Source of the DNA: Actinomycetota bacterium | GTDB taxonomy: Bacteria; Actinomycetota; Thermoleophilia; Gaiellales; F1-60-MAGs149 | Length of the DNA stretch: 16,783 bases | Direction: 5' to 3' | Assembly: GCA_947481755.1 (NCBI GenBank) | Contig: CANKHS010000013.1 | Location: 1-16,783 of the forward strand | In this document: in pieces, positions 8,365-15,295 of the stretch | Layout of the letters: the number at the start of each line of letters is the position of its first letter | Numbering within the stretch: position 1 is the first letter of the stretch | Translations under genes and position numbers: made by a program | Notes under the pieces: model-generated | What the model was told of the DNA's origin: nothing | Database searches by the model: none | Seen by the model: only the letters and a program-made list of their open reading frames with translations

Positions 8365-10271
8365 TTCTCGGCCGTGGCGGTATCGGGATCGACAACCTCA
8401 GCGTCTTCGATGATTTCCTCGTCGGACTCATCGTCGGCAGCGGAGGCACCATCACCCGAGGGTGCGGACTCCTGAGCATCCTTGTAGACCTGCTCAGCCA
8501 GGGCGTACGACGCCTCTTGCAGCGCGTCGGCCTTCTGTCGAATCGCGACAGGATCCGAGCCTTCGAGCGCGGTGCGGAGTTCTGCCGCCGCCGTCTCGAT
8601 CTTGCCCTTGACCTCATCGTCGACCTTGTCGCCATGCTCGGAGACGGTCTTCTCGGTCTGGTAGAGCAACTGCTCAGCCGTGTTCTTGGCCTCGACAAGG
8701 TCACGTGCGCTCTTGTCTTCGTCGGCGTGCGCCTCGGCGTCCTTGACCATCTGCTGGATTTCAGACTCGTCGAGCCCCGAGCCGCCTTCGATGCGAACCT
8801 GCTGCATCTGGCCGGTGCCCTTGTCAGTCGCGGAGACGTTGAGGATGCCGTTGGCATCGATGTCGAACGTCACCTCGACCTGAGGCATACCGCGCGGTGC
8901 GGCCGGGATGCCAACGAGCTGGAACTTGCCGAGTGTCTTGTTGTAGCCGGCGATCTCGCGCTCACCCTGGAGCACGTGGATCTCAACAGACGTCTGCCCG
9001 TCTTCGGCGGTCGAGAAGACCTCGGACTTACGGGTTGGGATCGTCGTGTTGCGCTCGATCAGCTTCGTCATCACGCCACCCTTGGTCTCGATGCCGAGGG
9101 AGAGCGGTGTGACGTCGAGCAGGAGGACGTCCTTGACGTCGCCGCGCAGAACGCCAGCCTGGATTGCGGCGCCGATCGCGACGACCTCGTCCGGGTTGAC
9201 ACCACGATGCGGATCCTTGTTGGTGATCTCTTTGACCTTGTCCTGAATCGCGGGCATACGGCTCATGCCACCGACGAGGATCACGTCATCAATATCGGCC
9301 GCTGTCAGACCTGCATCGGCAAGAGCCTGCTTGGTCGGGCCAACGGTGCGCTCAACGAGGTCGCCAACGAGCTCCGTCAACTTCGAGCGCGAAAGCGCCA
9401 TGTCGAGGTGCTTCGGACCCGAGGCGTCCGCCGTGACGAAGGGCAGGTTGATCTGCGTCGACTGCGTCGAGGACAGCTCAATCTTGGCCTTCTCGGCGGC
9501 CTCGTAGAGGCGCTGCAAGGCAAGGCGGTCGGCCGCGAGGTCGATGCCCTGGTCCTTCTTAAACTCCGCGACCATCCAGTCGACGATTGCCTTGTCGAAG
9601 TTGTCGCCGCCGAGGTGGTTGTCACCCGCGGTGGCCTTGACCTCGAAGACGCCGTCGGCGAGCTCGAGGACGGACACATCAAAGGTGCCGCCGCCGAGGT
9701 CGAAGACGAGCACTTTCTGCTCGCCCTCCTTGTCGACGCCGTAGGCGAGGGCAGCAGCCGTCGGCTCGTTGATGATGCGCAGGACGTTGAGGCCCGCAAT
9801 GCGGCCGGCGTCCTTCGTGGCCTGACGCTGAGCGTCGTTGAAGTAGGCCGGCACCGTGATCACGGCATCCGTGACCTGTTCACCGAGCTTGGCCTCGGCA
9901 TCGGCCTTCAGCTTCTGGAGAATCATCGCCGAGATTTCCTCGGGCGAGAACTCGCTGTCGTCGGCCGAGACCTTGGCGTCGCCGTTGGGGCCCGAGATGA
10001 CCTTGTACGGGATCATCGTCATCTCTTCAGACACCTCGGACGACTTGCGTCCCATGAAGCGCTTGATCGAGAAGATGGTGTTTTCTGGATTGGTGACAGC
10101 CTGCCGCTTGGCGGGGCTGCCGACGAGGCGCTGGCCATCTTTGGCAAACGCGACGACAGACGGCGTGGTGCGGCCGCCTTCAGCGTTCTCAATGACAGAC
10201 GGTTCGCCGCCTTCAAGAACGGACATACACGAGTTGGTGGTACCGAGATCGATTCCGATTACGCGACCCAT
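8361..10271 (-). CDS. dnaK: Molecular chaperone DnaK (Hsp70)
   Basis: DnaK is the ATP-driven Hsp70 that binds exposed hydrophobic peptides, assisted by DnaJ and GrpE, and in actinobacteria also acts as co-repressor with HspR. At 636 residues it is full length. The ATPase domain begins with the phosphate-binding GIDLGTTNS (residues 5-13) and contains [11 protein letters not shown] and the [10 protein letters not shown] loop; the linker and substrate domain follow with [14 protein letters not shown]; the C-terminal lid is charged and ends in an acidic tail containing [11 protein letters not shown]. It is the first gene of the operon. GGAGG lies 10 nt before the ATG, a rather long spacing. A HAIR-like operator and candidate promoter lie about 75-100 bp upstream. 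Confidence 0.98.
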   Translation of the reverse strand: MGRVIGIDLGTTNSCMSVLEGGEPSVIENAEGGRTTPSVVAFAKDGQRLVGSPAKRQAVTNPENTIFSIKRFMGRKSSEVSEEMTMIPYKVISGPNGDAKVSADDSEFSPEEISAMILQKLKADAEAKLGEQVTDAVITVPAYFNDAQRQATKDAGRIAGLNVLRIINEPTAAALAYGVDKEGEQKVLVFDLGGGTFDVSVLELADGVFEVKATAGDNHLGGDNFDKAIVDWMVAEFKKDQGIDLAADRLALQRLYEAAEKAKIELSSTQSTQINLPFVTADASGPKHLDMALSRSKLTELVGDLVERTVGPTKQALADAGLTAADIDDVILVGGMSRMPAIQDKVKEITNKDPHRGVNPDEVVAIGAAIQAGVLRGDVKDVLLLDVTPLSLGIETKGGVMTKLIERNTTIPTRKSEVFSTAEDGQTSVEIHVLQGEREIAGYNKTLGKFQLVGIPAAPRGMPQVEVTFDIDANGILNVSATDKGTGQMQQVRIEGGSGLDESEIQQMVKDAEAHADEDKSARDLVEAKNTAEQLLYQTEKTVSEHGDKVDDEVKGKIETAAAELRTALEGSDPVAIRQKADALQEASYALAEQVYKDAQESAPSGDGASAADDESDEEIIEDAEVVDPDTATAEK

Positions 10272-10345
10272 AAGGGATAAGCCTCCGTGGAGATGGGATG
10301 AGGGGATGGAAGTGCAGGCGCCGAGAAGTGGCGCGTGACCACACT

Positions 10346-10371
10346 CTATTACCTGAGTGCCTCAATATCAA
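10346..10371 (-). promoter_or_regulatory. Candidate dnaK operon promoter overlapping the HAIR element
   Basis: On the minus strand TTGATA (10371-10366) and TAATAG (10351-10346) could be -35 and -10 boxes. The spacer is only 14 nt, shorter than the preferred 17, so one or both boxes may be wrong. The placement would put the HAIR repeat over the promoter, which is how HspR blocks transcription in Streptomyces. Confidence 0.3.
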
Positions 10372-10372
10372 G
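10352..10372. promoter_or_regulatory. HAIR-like operator (HspR-binding inverted repeat) upstream of dnaK
   Basis: The known HAIR consensus is CTTGAGT-N7-ACTCAAG. On the minus strand this site reads CTTGATA, seven bases, then ACTCAGG: 5 of 7 and 6 of 7 matches with exactly the right 7-nt spacer. It lies in the 176-bp gap between dnaK and the divergent TPM-like gene, about 80 bp before the dnaK start, and the same operon encodes HspR. It is the only such site I found in the window. The AT-rich flank on the far side of it (10373-10400) contrasts with the surrounding GC-rich DNA. Confidence 0.75.
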
Positions 10373-10411
10373 TTTTCTTTTTGTAAAGATTCACATTTTG
10401 GTGAGCGGAAA

Positions 10412-10441
10412 TTCCCACTCCGCCGCTCCAGCGAGTACGAT
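10412..10441 (+). promoter_or_regulatory. Candidate leaderless promoter of the TPM-like gene
   Basis: TTCCCA (10412-10417) and TACGAT (10436-10441) are spaced 18 nt apart, and TACGAT ends 6 nt before the ATG at 10448, so transcription would begin at the start codon. No Shine-Dalgarno sequence is seen before that ATG. The same geometry recurs at three other genes downstream. Confidence 0.45.
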
Positions 10442-10447
10442 CACGGT

Positions 10448-12106
10448 ATGCGTCGTCTACTTCCAGCCCTCGCGCTTGTCCTGACATTGACGATCTTTAC
10501 GGCCTCTGCGCAGGCTGCCGCCCGCCTCAGTGCCGCCCAGGTTGCAACGGCGATGACCGCGCGTCACGCCTTTGTGCAGCCGGGTGTCTCGCCAAAGCCT
10601 GATATCGCAGCCCTAACGGCTGTCGCCGCAGCGAACCCCTCGTTCTATCTCGTCGTACTGGCCAGGCCGATTGCTGGCGCAACCAATGCCAGGAGTTCTG
10701 CCCGGCTGCTTGCTCAGGCCCTCCAGGCCAAGGATCCAAAGGCCACAGTCGGATTGATCACCAAAGGCAAGCTCGGTGGAGCGTCGCTCAGTTATCCCCA
10801 AGATCGCATCAACAAGGCCGTTGCCGACACCGGCGCAGTTGCTGCGACAGACCCGGTTGGCTCGCTGACGAGCTACGCCGCTGCCGTCACCAAGCCGAAC
10901 AAGAATCCCGACGACACCGGCGCCGGCGGAAGCGGTGGCCGTCCCTGGTGGCAGTGGGTCGTCGTACTGCTCTTGCTCGGAGCCATCGCGCTCGTCGTCT
11001 TACGCATCCGTGCGCGCTCGAATGAGCAGCGTCGCCGGCGTCGTGGTGGTTCGATTTGGACGGCACGCGAGTTTCACCTCGACCGCCTCGAGAGTCTCGC
11101 TGCGCGCCACACCGCACTGACGGGTGAGACCGCCACGAGCGATGGGCCCAAATCCGACGATCCCGAAGCGGCCGACCACCTTCAGACCGCTGGCGCTCGC
11201 TTGCTTGCACTGAGGCGCACGCTGCCGGCACTCACCTCGCCCCGCGAACTACGCACCGTCGCGGGCGAACTCGATGCCGTTGAATGGGAGATTCTCTGGG
11301 TCGAATATCGCATGGCCGACCATGCGCCTCCCGCCACCATCGCACCCGGCTTCCCCGGTCTCTGCTTCTTCTCCCACGAACACGGACTCGGCACTGAGGC
11401 GATCGAGCTACGCAAGCCCGACGGCACGATCAACACGGTCTACGTCAGTCCCGAAAACCGTCTCGCGCTCGAACGGGGCGACGCTCCGGAGGTCTCGCTC
11501 GTCCACGTCGGCTCCCGCATGATCCCCTGGCCCGCTGCACCATCTTGGTACGGCGCCTACGGCTGGAGCCCCGACGACCTGCCAGGCCTCGAGTACAACG
11601 GCGAGCAAATCTGGGGTATCGATGGTCCCGAGCGCGACGAAGAGCCACCAGCAGACGAGGCCAGTAGCGACCTGACACCTCCTCCCGCAACGGCCTCCGG
11701 CGTCGTCGCCACACAGGACGGCGAGCTTGCGCTACCCGAGGAAGAGGCCACGAGCGCCTGGAACCCTGAGACCGACGCCGCCTTCGAAGAAGTGGCGGAT
11801 GTCGCCGTCCCTCCTGAGGCGGCGCCCCCGATCATGGCTCCCCCCGCACTACCTGTCGCTGAACCCGCGCCAGACCAGGCCTTCGAGGAGCTTGACCTCC
11901 CAGCACCGACGGGCCTGATCGAGGAGCCGAGCAGCGAACCCGAGGCCTCTGAAGAACTCTTTCCCCCACCACCCTCGCCACCTGTGATCGACGATGGCGA
12001 AGACACCATGGACGGCACGCGCCTTCCCCCAGCAGGTGGAGACGCAACGCTCGATTGGGATCCATTCAGTGATCAGGAGCCACCGGCAGACGGTTCGCAG
12101 CACTAA
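10448..12106 (+). CDS. Secreted/membrane TPM-like protein with long acidic proline-rich cytoplasmic tail
   Basis: The 552-residue product begins with a signal peptide (about 1-24, RR then a Leu/Ala core, cleavage near AQA-A). An extracytoplasmic Ala-rich domain (about 26-145) has the alternating strand/helix look of TPM (YgcG/Rv1476-like) domains. A Gly-rich linker leads to one transmembrane helix (about 167-189) followed by basic residues, so the rest is cytoplasmic. Residues 200-390 include LCFFSHEHG (C306, H310, H312) and the stretch VGSRMIPWP, similar as I remember it to the region after the membrane segment in actinobacterial TPM proteins, though the usual second cysteine pair is absent. 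Residues 395-552 are acidic, Pro-rich and probably disordered. The frame is open 50 codons further upstream, but that stretch covers the HAIR/promoter DNA, so ATG 10448 is chosen. Function unknown; TPM proteins are linked to membrane protein repair or envelope quality control in some organisms. Confidence 0.8.
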   Translation: MRRLLPALALVLTLTIFTASAQAAARLSAAQVATAMTARHAFVQPGVSPKPDIAALTAVAAANPSFYLVVLARPIAGATNARSSARLLAQALQAKDPKATVGLITKGKLGGASLSYPQDRINKAVADTGAVAATDPVGSLTSYAAAVTKPNKNPDDTGAGGSGGRPWWQWVVVLLLLGAIALVVLRIRARSNEQRRRRRGGSIWTAREFHLDRLESLAARHTALTGETATSDGPKSDDPEAADHLQTAGARLLALRRTLPALTSPRELRTVAGELDAVEWEILWVEYRMADHAPPATIAPGFPGLCFFSHEHGLGTEAIELRKPDGTINTVYVSPENRLALERGDAPEVSLVHVGSRMIPWPAAPSWYGAYGWSPDDLPGLEYNGEQIWGIDGPERDEEPPADEASSDLTPPPATASGVVATQDGELALPEEEATSAWNPETDAAFEEVADVAVPPEAAPPIMAPPALPVAEPAPDQAFEELDLPAPTGLIEEPSSEPEASEELFPPPPSPPVIDDGEDTMDGTRLPPAGGDATLDWDPFSDQEPPADGSQH

Positions 12107-12108
12107 CG

Positions 12109-12666
12109 GTGGCCCACCATCGCTGGTATTGGGGAGTGGTAATTCGCGTCGACTCGGCGCGCGAGTTGTTGTCGGTGATCGCAGACGATGTTGATGGCGA
12201 GGACGTACGCGCCCGAGATCCACGCACGGGACACATCACACTGTTCTACGCCCCACTCCGCGGCCGTCGAGACGCACCCGAACTCGCCGAGCGCGTCCGC
12301 GCCGCAGCTGCTGCAATCGAACCGTTTTCCGTCAAATGCGCGGGCTTCGGCGAATTCGCCTCGCCCATTCGTCCTGTCGCCTGGCTTGGAGTTCAACAAG
12401 GGGTTGACGAACTCCTAACCCTGCGCGAGAGCCTCTGCCGCTGCGACCAGGACTGCCACCGCCATGCGTTCGTCCCGCACCTCACCCTGGCCTACGGCGA
12501 AGAGGCGGCAACCTACGCGGGGGTCCACGAGAAACTTCGAGAGCACGCGGGATCTGCTGCCTGTACGACACTCGTTGATGCCGTCTGGATTGCAGGATTT
12601 CCGCAGAACGGCCATCCTGCCCGCGACCTGCGCTACGTCGAACGTGTGCCCTTCGCTGGGCAGTAG
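12109..12666 (+). CDS. 2H phosphoesterase, 2'-5' RNA ligase/cyclic phosphodiesterase family
   Basis: This 185-residue protein has the two H-x-T/S-x motifs that define the 2H superfamily: HITL at 42-45 and HLTL at 124-127 (in FVPHLTLAYG). Such enzymes open 2',3'-cyclic phosphates or make and break 2'-5' RNA linkages; the natural substrate is rarely known. Spacing and length (about 180 residues) fit LigT/ThpR-like proteins. A cysteine/histidine cluster just before the second motif (C110, C112, C116, H117, H119) is not typical and could bind a metal. The GTG start lies 2 nt after the stop of the TPM-like gene and has no strong ribosome binding site, so translation is probably coupled. It could alternatively have a start slightly downstream, but the N-terminal WYWGVVIRV strand fits the fold. 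Confidence 0.85.
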   Translation: MAHHRWYWGVVIRVDSARELLSVIADDVDGEDVRARDPRTGHITLFYAPLRGRRDAPELAERVRAAAAAIEPFSVKCAGFGEFASPIRPVAWLGVQQGVDELLTLRESLCRCDQDCHRHAFVPHLTLAYGEEAATYAGVHEKLREHAGSAACTTLVDAVWIAGFPQNGHPARDLRYVERVPFAGQ

Positions 12667-12685
12667 GCTCTCGCGCCACTACACT
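12657..12685 (+). promoter_or_regulatory. Candidate leaderless promoter of moaA
   Basis: TGGGCA (12657-12662), a 17-nt spacer, and TACACT (12680-12685) lie directly before the moaA ATG at 12692, leaving 6 nt. The -35 lies within the end of the upstream 2H phosphoesterase gene. No Shine-Dalgarno sequence is visible before the ATG. Confidence 0.5.
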
Positions 12686-12691
12686 AACGGG

Positions 12692-13684
12692 ATGCGCCCG
12701 CCGCTCACCGATTCGTTCGACCGCCACATCGAAAGCGTTCGTGTTTCGATTACGGATCGCTGTAACTTTCGCTGCAAGTACTGCATGCCAGCTGAGGGAC
12801 TACCGTGGCTCCAACGCACGGAGGTACTGTCGTTTGAGGAGATCGAACGACTCGCCACGATTCTCGCCTCGATGGGTGTCAGCCATGTGCGTCTCACGGG
12901 CGGCGAACCACTCGTTCGCCGCGATGTGCCCGATCTAATCGAGCGCCTCGTTAAGGTGCCCGGACTCAAGGACCTTGCCCTGACGACCAACGGCGTCGCG
13001 TTGCGCACGCTCGCCGGACCACTCGTCGATGCTGGCCTGCGCCGCATCAACGTCTCGCTCGACAGCCTCGACCATTCGCGCTTTGCCGAGATTACGCGCC
13101 GCGACATGCTCGACCGCGTCCTCGAAGGGCTCGAGGAGGCGGAGCGCTACCCCGAACTGCGCCCCATCAAGGTCAACTGCGTGGCGATGCGCGGCTTTAC
13201 GGAGCCCGAGGTCATCGCCTTCGCGGAACTCGCGCGCCGCAAGCCCTACACCGTGCGCTTCATTGAGTTTATGCCGCTCGATGCCGACCGCACGTGGCGC
13301 AAGGAAGATGTTTTGACCGGCGCCGAGATTCGCGCCATGATCGAGACCGTCTACCCGTTGGTGCGTGTACCTGCTGCCGCCTCGTCCACAGCTGAACGCT
13401 GGGCCTTCGCGGATGGAACAGGCGAGATGGGCTTCATCAACCCTGTCTCCGAACCGTTTTGCTCGTCGTGTGATCGCATTCGCATTACGGCCGAAGGCTC
13501 TCTCCGTACGTGCCTATTCTCGATGGAAGAGACCGATCTGCGCACGCCATTGCGCTCCGGCGCAACGGATCTCGAAATCGAGATGCTCATCCGCCAGGCG
13601 GTCCAGGCCAAGCGCATGAAGCACCAGATCGGCGAGGCTGGATTCGTCCGCAGCGCTCGCTCGATGAGCCAAATCGGCGGGTAA
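12692..13684 (+). CDS. moaA: GTP 3',8-cyclase MoaA (molybdenum cofactor biosynthesis)
   Basis: MoaA is the radical-SAM enzyme that converts GTP to (8S)-3',8-cyclo-GTP, the first step of molybdopterin synthesis, together with MoaC. The 330-residue protein is complete. The radical-SAM cluster cysteines are C24, C28 and C31 in DRCNFRCKYCMP, and the SAM-binding TGGEP follows. The C-terminal 4Fe-4S site is C257-x2-C260-x13-C274. The protein ends in the conserved Gly-Gly (QIGG, 329-330) needed for GTP-dependent catalysis. The frame is open far upstream into the previous gene, but the true N-terminus is the ATG at 12692, right after a candidate -10 box. The product would supply cofactor to enzymes such as the molybdenum hydroxylase at the left end of the window. 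No other moa genes are adjacent. Confidence 0.97.
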   Translation: MRPPLTDSFDRHIESVRVSITDRCNFRCKYCMPAEGLPWLQRTEVLSFEEIERLATILASMGVSHVRLTGGEPLVRRDVPDLIERLVKVPGLKDLALTTNGVALRTLAGPLVDAGLRRINVSLDSLDHSRFAEITRRDMLDRVLEGLEEAERYPELRPIKVNCVAMRGFTEPEVIAFAELARRKPYTVRFIEFMPLDADRTWRKEDVLTGAEIRAMIETVYPLVRVPAAASSTAERWAFADGTGEMGFINPVSEPFCSSCDRIRITAEGSLRTCLFSMEETDLRTPLRSGATDLEIEMLIRQAVQAKRMKHQIGEAGFVRSARSMSQIGG

Positions 13685-13723
13685 GCCCGCTCGGTCGACT
13701 CTGCGCGAGCCGATCACGACGAG

Positions 13724-13729
13724 TACCAT
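13724..13729 (+). promoter_or_regulatory. Candidate -10 box (TACCAT) of the PAP2-like gene, leaderless geometry
   Basis: TACCAT ends 6 nt before the GTG start at 13736 in the 51-bp gap after moaA. No convincing -35 hexamer is seen at 17-18 nt. No Shine-Dalgarno sequence precedes the GTG. Confidence 0.4.
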
Positions 13730-13735
13730 TGTCCT

Positions 13736-14572
13736 GTGAGCACGCCCGCTACGAGCCCCATTCGCCGCGCAGTCAACCGTGTTGGGCGCTTGCTCCCTCG
13801 TGGCTGGCGTGATTTCTGGCTCCAGTTTGCGATCTTCTGGTCGTTTTACGTGGCCTACGAGGGATCGCGCACGCTTGCACAGAGCGACCGCTACGTCGCG
13901 ATGCGTAACGCCCTCGACGTCGTGCGCGCCCAACAGGTCCTCGGCATCGACTGGGAGCGTGGTGTTCAGGTTTGGGCTATGAACGCGCCCGGCATTGTCA
14001 TGACCATCGCGAACTGGACGTACTTCAATTGCCAGTTCACGATCACCTACGCGCTGCTCTTGTTCATCTACTTCCGCCGAAACCACGCCTTCTACTTCAT
14101 TCGCAATGCACTGCTCGCAACGAGTTTCGCCGCGCTGCTTGGCTATGTCCTGCTCCCAACCGCGCCACCGCGCATGCTCGGCGGACTTGGCTACGTCGAC
14201 ACACTCCGCGAGACGTCGGTCAATCACAACACGAGTGTCGTCCAATGGTTTGCAAATCCGTATGCCGCGATGCCCTCGCTCCACACGGCCTACGCAGTGA
14301 TTATCGGTTGTGCTGGCGTACTCGTTTTCGCCCACCCCGTTTTGCGGGCCATTTGGGCGCTGTACCCGGCGTTGGTCGTCTTCTCGATTATTGCCACTGC
14401 GAACCACTGGTTTCTCGACGCAACAGTCGGCGCCTTCGTCGCGCTCTTTGCGTTGCTCTTTGCCTTCGCCGTGAGTCGCGGGCGCATACCCACACTGCCC
14501 CATGCGCCGAGTGCGGGCAAAACCGCACCGCCGCCAACGCTCGGTAGCGACCCGCTGCCACAACGCGCGTAG
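13736..14572 (+). CDS. PAP2-superfamily membrane phosphatase/phosphotransferase, Aur1/inositolphosphotransferase-like
   Basis: The 278-residue integral membrane protein has five or six hydrophobic segments and the motifs of the PAP2_3 (Aur1-like) branch: PTAPPRM near 140-146, AMPSLHT with catalytic H183, and ANHWFLDATVGA with H224 and D228. This matches the PAP2 phosphate-transfer triad (His-His-Asp), with Asn before the second His as in Aur1-type enzymes. Relatives act as lipid phosphatases or transfer phosphoinositol head groups at the membrane. It directly precedes genes for a CDP-alcohol phosphatidyltransferase and inositol-phosphate synthase, so a role in phosphatidylinositol metabolism, possibly dephosphorylating phosphatidylinositol phosphate, is a reasonable guess and not shown. 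The GTG start sits 6 nt after a TACCAT box. The C-terminus (about 245-278) is Pro/Ala-rich and cytoplasmic. Confidence 0.85.
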   Translation: MSTPATSPIRRAVNRVGRLLPRGWRDFWLQFAIFWSFYVAYEGSRTLAQSDRYVAMRNALDVVRAQQVLGIDWERGVQVWAMNAPGIVMTIANWTYFNCQFTITYALLLFIYFRRNHAFYFIRNALLATSFAALLGYVLLPTAPPRMLGGLGYVDTLRETSVNHNTSVVQWFANPYAAMPSLHTAYAVIIGCAGVLVFAHPVLRAIWALYPALVVFSIIATANHWFLDATVGAFVALFALLFAFAVSRGRIPTLPHAPSAGKTAPPPTLGSDPLPQRA

Positions 14573-14598
14573 GCGACCGCTCGTCGGTCGTTGCCTAC
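14569..14598 (+). terminator. Hairpin at the end of the PAP2-like gene, terminator or attenuator candidate
   Basis: GTAGGC plus GACCG (14569-14579) pairs with CGGTC and GCCTAC (14585-14589, 14593-14598), an 11-bp stem with a 3-nt bulge and a CTCGT loop; it includes the stop codon. No T-tract follows. It overlaps the first copy of a direct repeat, so it could instead be part of a control site. Confidence 0.35.
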
Positions 14599-14611
14599 CG
14601 CTCGTCGGTCG
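14576..14611 (+). repeat. Two 15-bp direct repeats 21 bp apart before the phosphatidyltransferase gene
   Basis: ACCGCTCGTCGGTCG occurs at 14576-14590 and again, identically, at 14597-14611. The 21-bp period is two turns of the helix, so both copies face the same side of the DNA. The pair lies 28-63 bp upstream of the TATCTT box of the next gene, a place where an activator or repressor could bind. Each copy also contains a short inverted repeat (CGGTCG-type arm). Confidence 0.6.
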
Positions 14612-14638
14612 CGCTCTCAACCTGACGAGCGCGCGCCG

Positions 14639-14644
14639 TATCTT
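14639..14644 (+). promoter_or_regulatory. Candidate -10 box (TATCTT) of the phosphatidyltransferase gene, leaderless geometry
   Basis: TATCTT ends 6 nt before the ATG at 14651, with no Shine-Dalgarno sequence in between. No clear -35 box is seen, which would fit dependence on an activator at the direct repeats upstream; that link is inference. Confidence 0.4.
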
Positions 14645-14650
14645 TTGGCT

Positions 14651-15244
14651 ATGGGCGTAGAACGACTCCAGCAGGAATATACGGACGGCACGCGCCGTGT
14701 CATCGCCAGCATCATGGCGCGCATCACGCGCATTCCTGTGACCGCGAACCAGGTCACGATCGCCGGCTTTGTCCTCAACGCAATTGCCGCCGTCCTCGTC
14801 TACCGCGAGGCCTACATCGCTGGTGGCGTGTTGTTCCTGGTCGGTTCGATCCTCGATATCTTCGACGGCGCTGTGGCTCGTGCCCGCGGCGAAGCCGGCC
14901 CGCGCGGCGCCATGTTCGATTCGATTCTCGATCGTTTCTCTGAGGCGATCATGCTCGGCGCCATCGCGCTCGTGTTTGCGCGTGACGGAAACGAAATCGC
15001 GCTGATCGCGGTTATCGCTGCACTCACCAGCTCGTTTATGACGTCGTATCTCCGTGCTCGCGCCGAGGCGCTTGGACTCGATGGTACGCATGGCGTGATG
15101 GCACGCGCCGAGCGCGTCGTTCTGATCGCCGCAGCACTCTTGTTCGCCCCACTCGGCGCTCTGCCGTGGGGCATCATCCTGCTCGCCATTCTCTCGACCG
15201 TCACTGTCGTGCAGCGTGCTCGTCACGTTCTGCGCCAGCTTTAA
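14651..15244 (+). CDS. CDP-alcohol phosphatidyltransferase, probable phosphatidylinositol phosphate synthase
   Basis: This 197-residue integral membrane enzyme has the full family signature D-x2-D-G-x2-A-R-x8-G-x3-D-x3-D at residues 69-94 (D69, D72, G73, A76, R77, G86, D90, D94), the metal- and CDP-binding site. It has about five or six hydrophobic segments. Family members join a CDP-diacylglycerol to an alcohol. In actinobacteria the relatives next to inositol-phosphate synthase genes make phosphatidylinositol phosphate from inositol-1-phosphate, and here the synthase gene starts 51 bp downstream, so that role is likely. Phosphatidylglycerophosphate synthase remains an alternative. ATG 14651 is chosen over a more upstream start (in frame from 14591) because that stretch lies in the repeat/hairpin region and lacks family resemblance. 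Confidence 0.88.
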   Translation: MGVERLQQEYTDGTRRVIASIMARITRIPVTANQVTIAGFVLNAIAAVLVYREAYIAGGVLFLVGSILDIFDGAVARARGEAGPRGAMFDSILDRFSEAIMLGAIALVFARDGNEIALIAVIAALTSSFMTSYLRARAEALGLDGTHGVMARAERVVLIAAALLFAPLGALPWGIILLAILSTVTVVQRARHVLRQL

Positions 15245-15281
15245 ATCAACAGCTAGATCACCACCTAGATCCACACCACTC

Positions 15282-15288
15282 GGAGGAG
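15282..15288 (+). promoter_or_regulatory. Strong ribosome binding site of the inositol-phosphate synthase gene
   Basis: GGAGGAG lies 7 nt before the GTG at 15296 and fixes that start. This contrasts with the four preceding genes, which lack a Shine-Dalgarno sequence. A short direct repeat CTAGATC (15253-15259 and 15265-15271) sits just upstream; its role is unknown. Confidence 0.8.
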
Positions 15289-15295
15289 TCACCAC

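Noticed and set aside
7539..10280. A 913-codon open frame on the + strand opposite dnaK and grpE
   Set aside because: The translation is low in hydrophobic core patterns and Arg/Asp-rich, typical of antisense frames of GC-rich genes; dnaK and grpE are certain.
10298..10447. N-terminal extension of the TPM-like protein from an upstream ATG
   Set aside because: It would run through the HAIR and promoter region and place a signal peptide 50 residues inside the protein; ATG 10448 gives a normal signal peptide.
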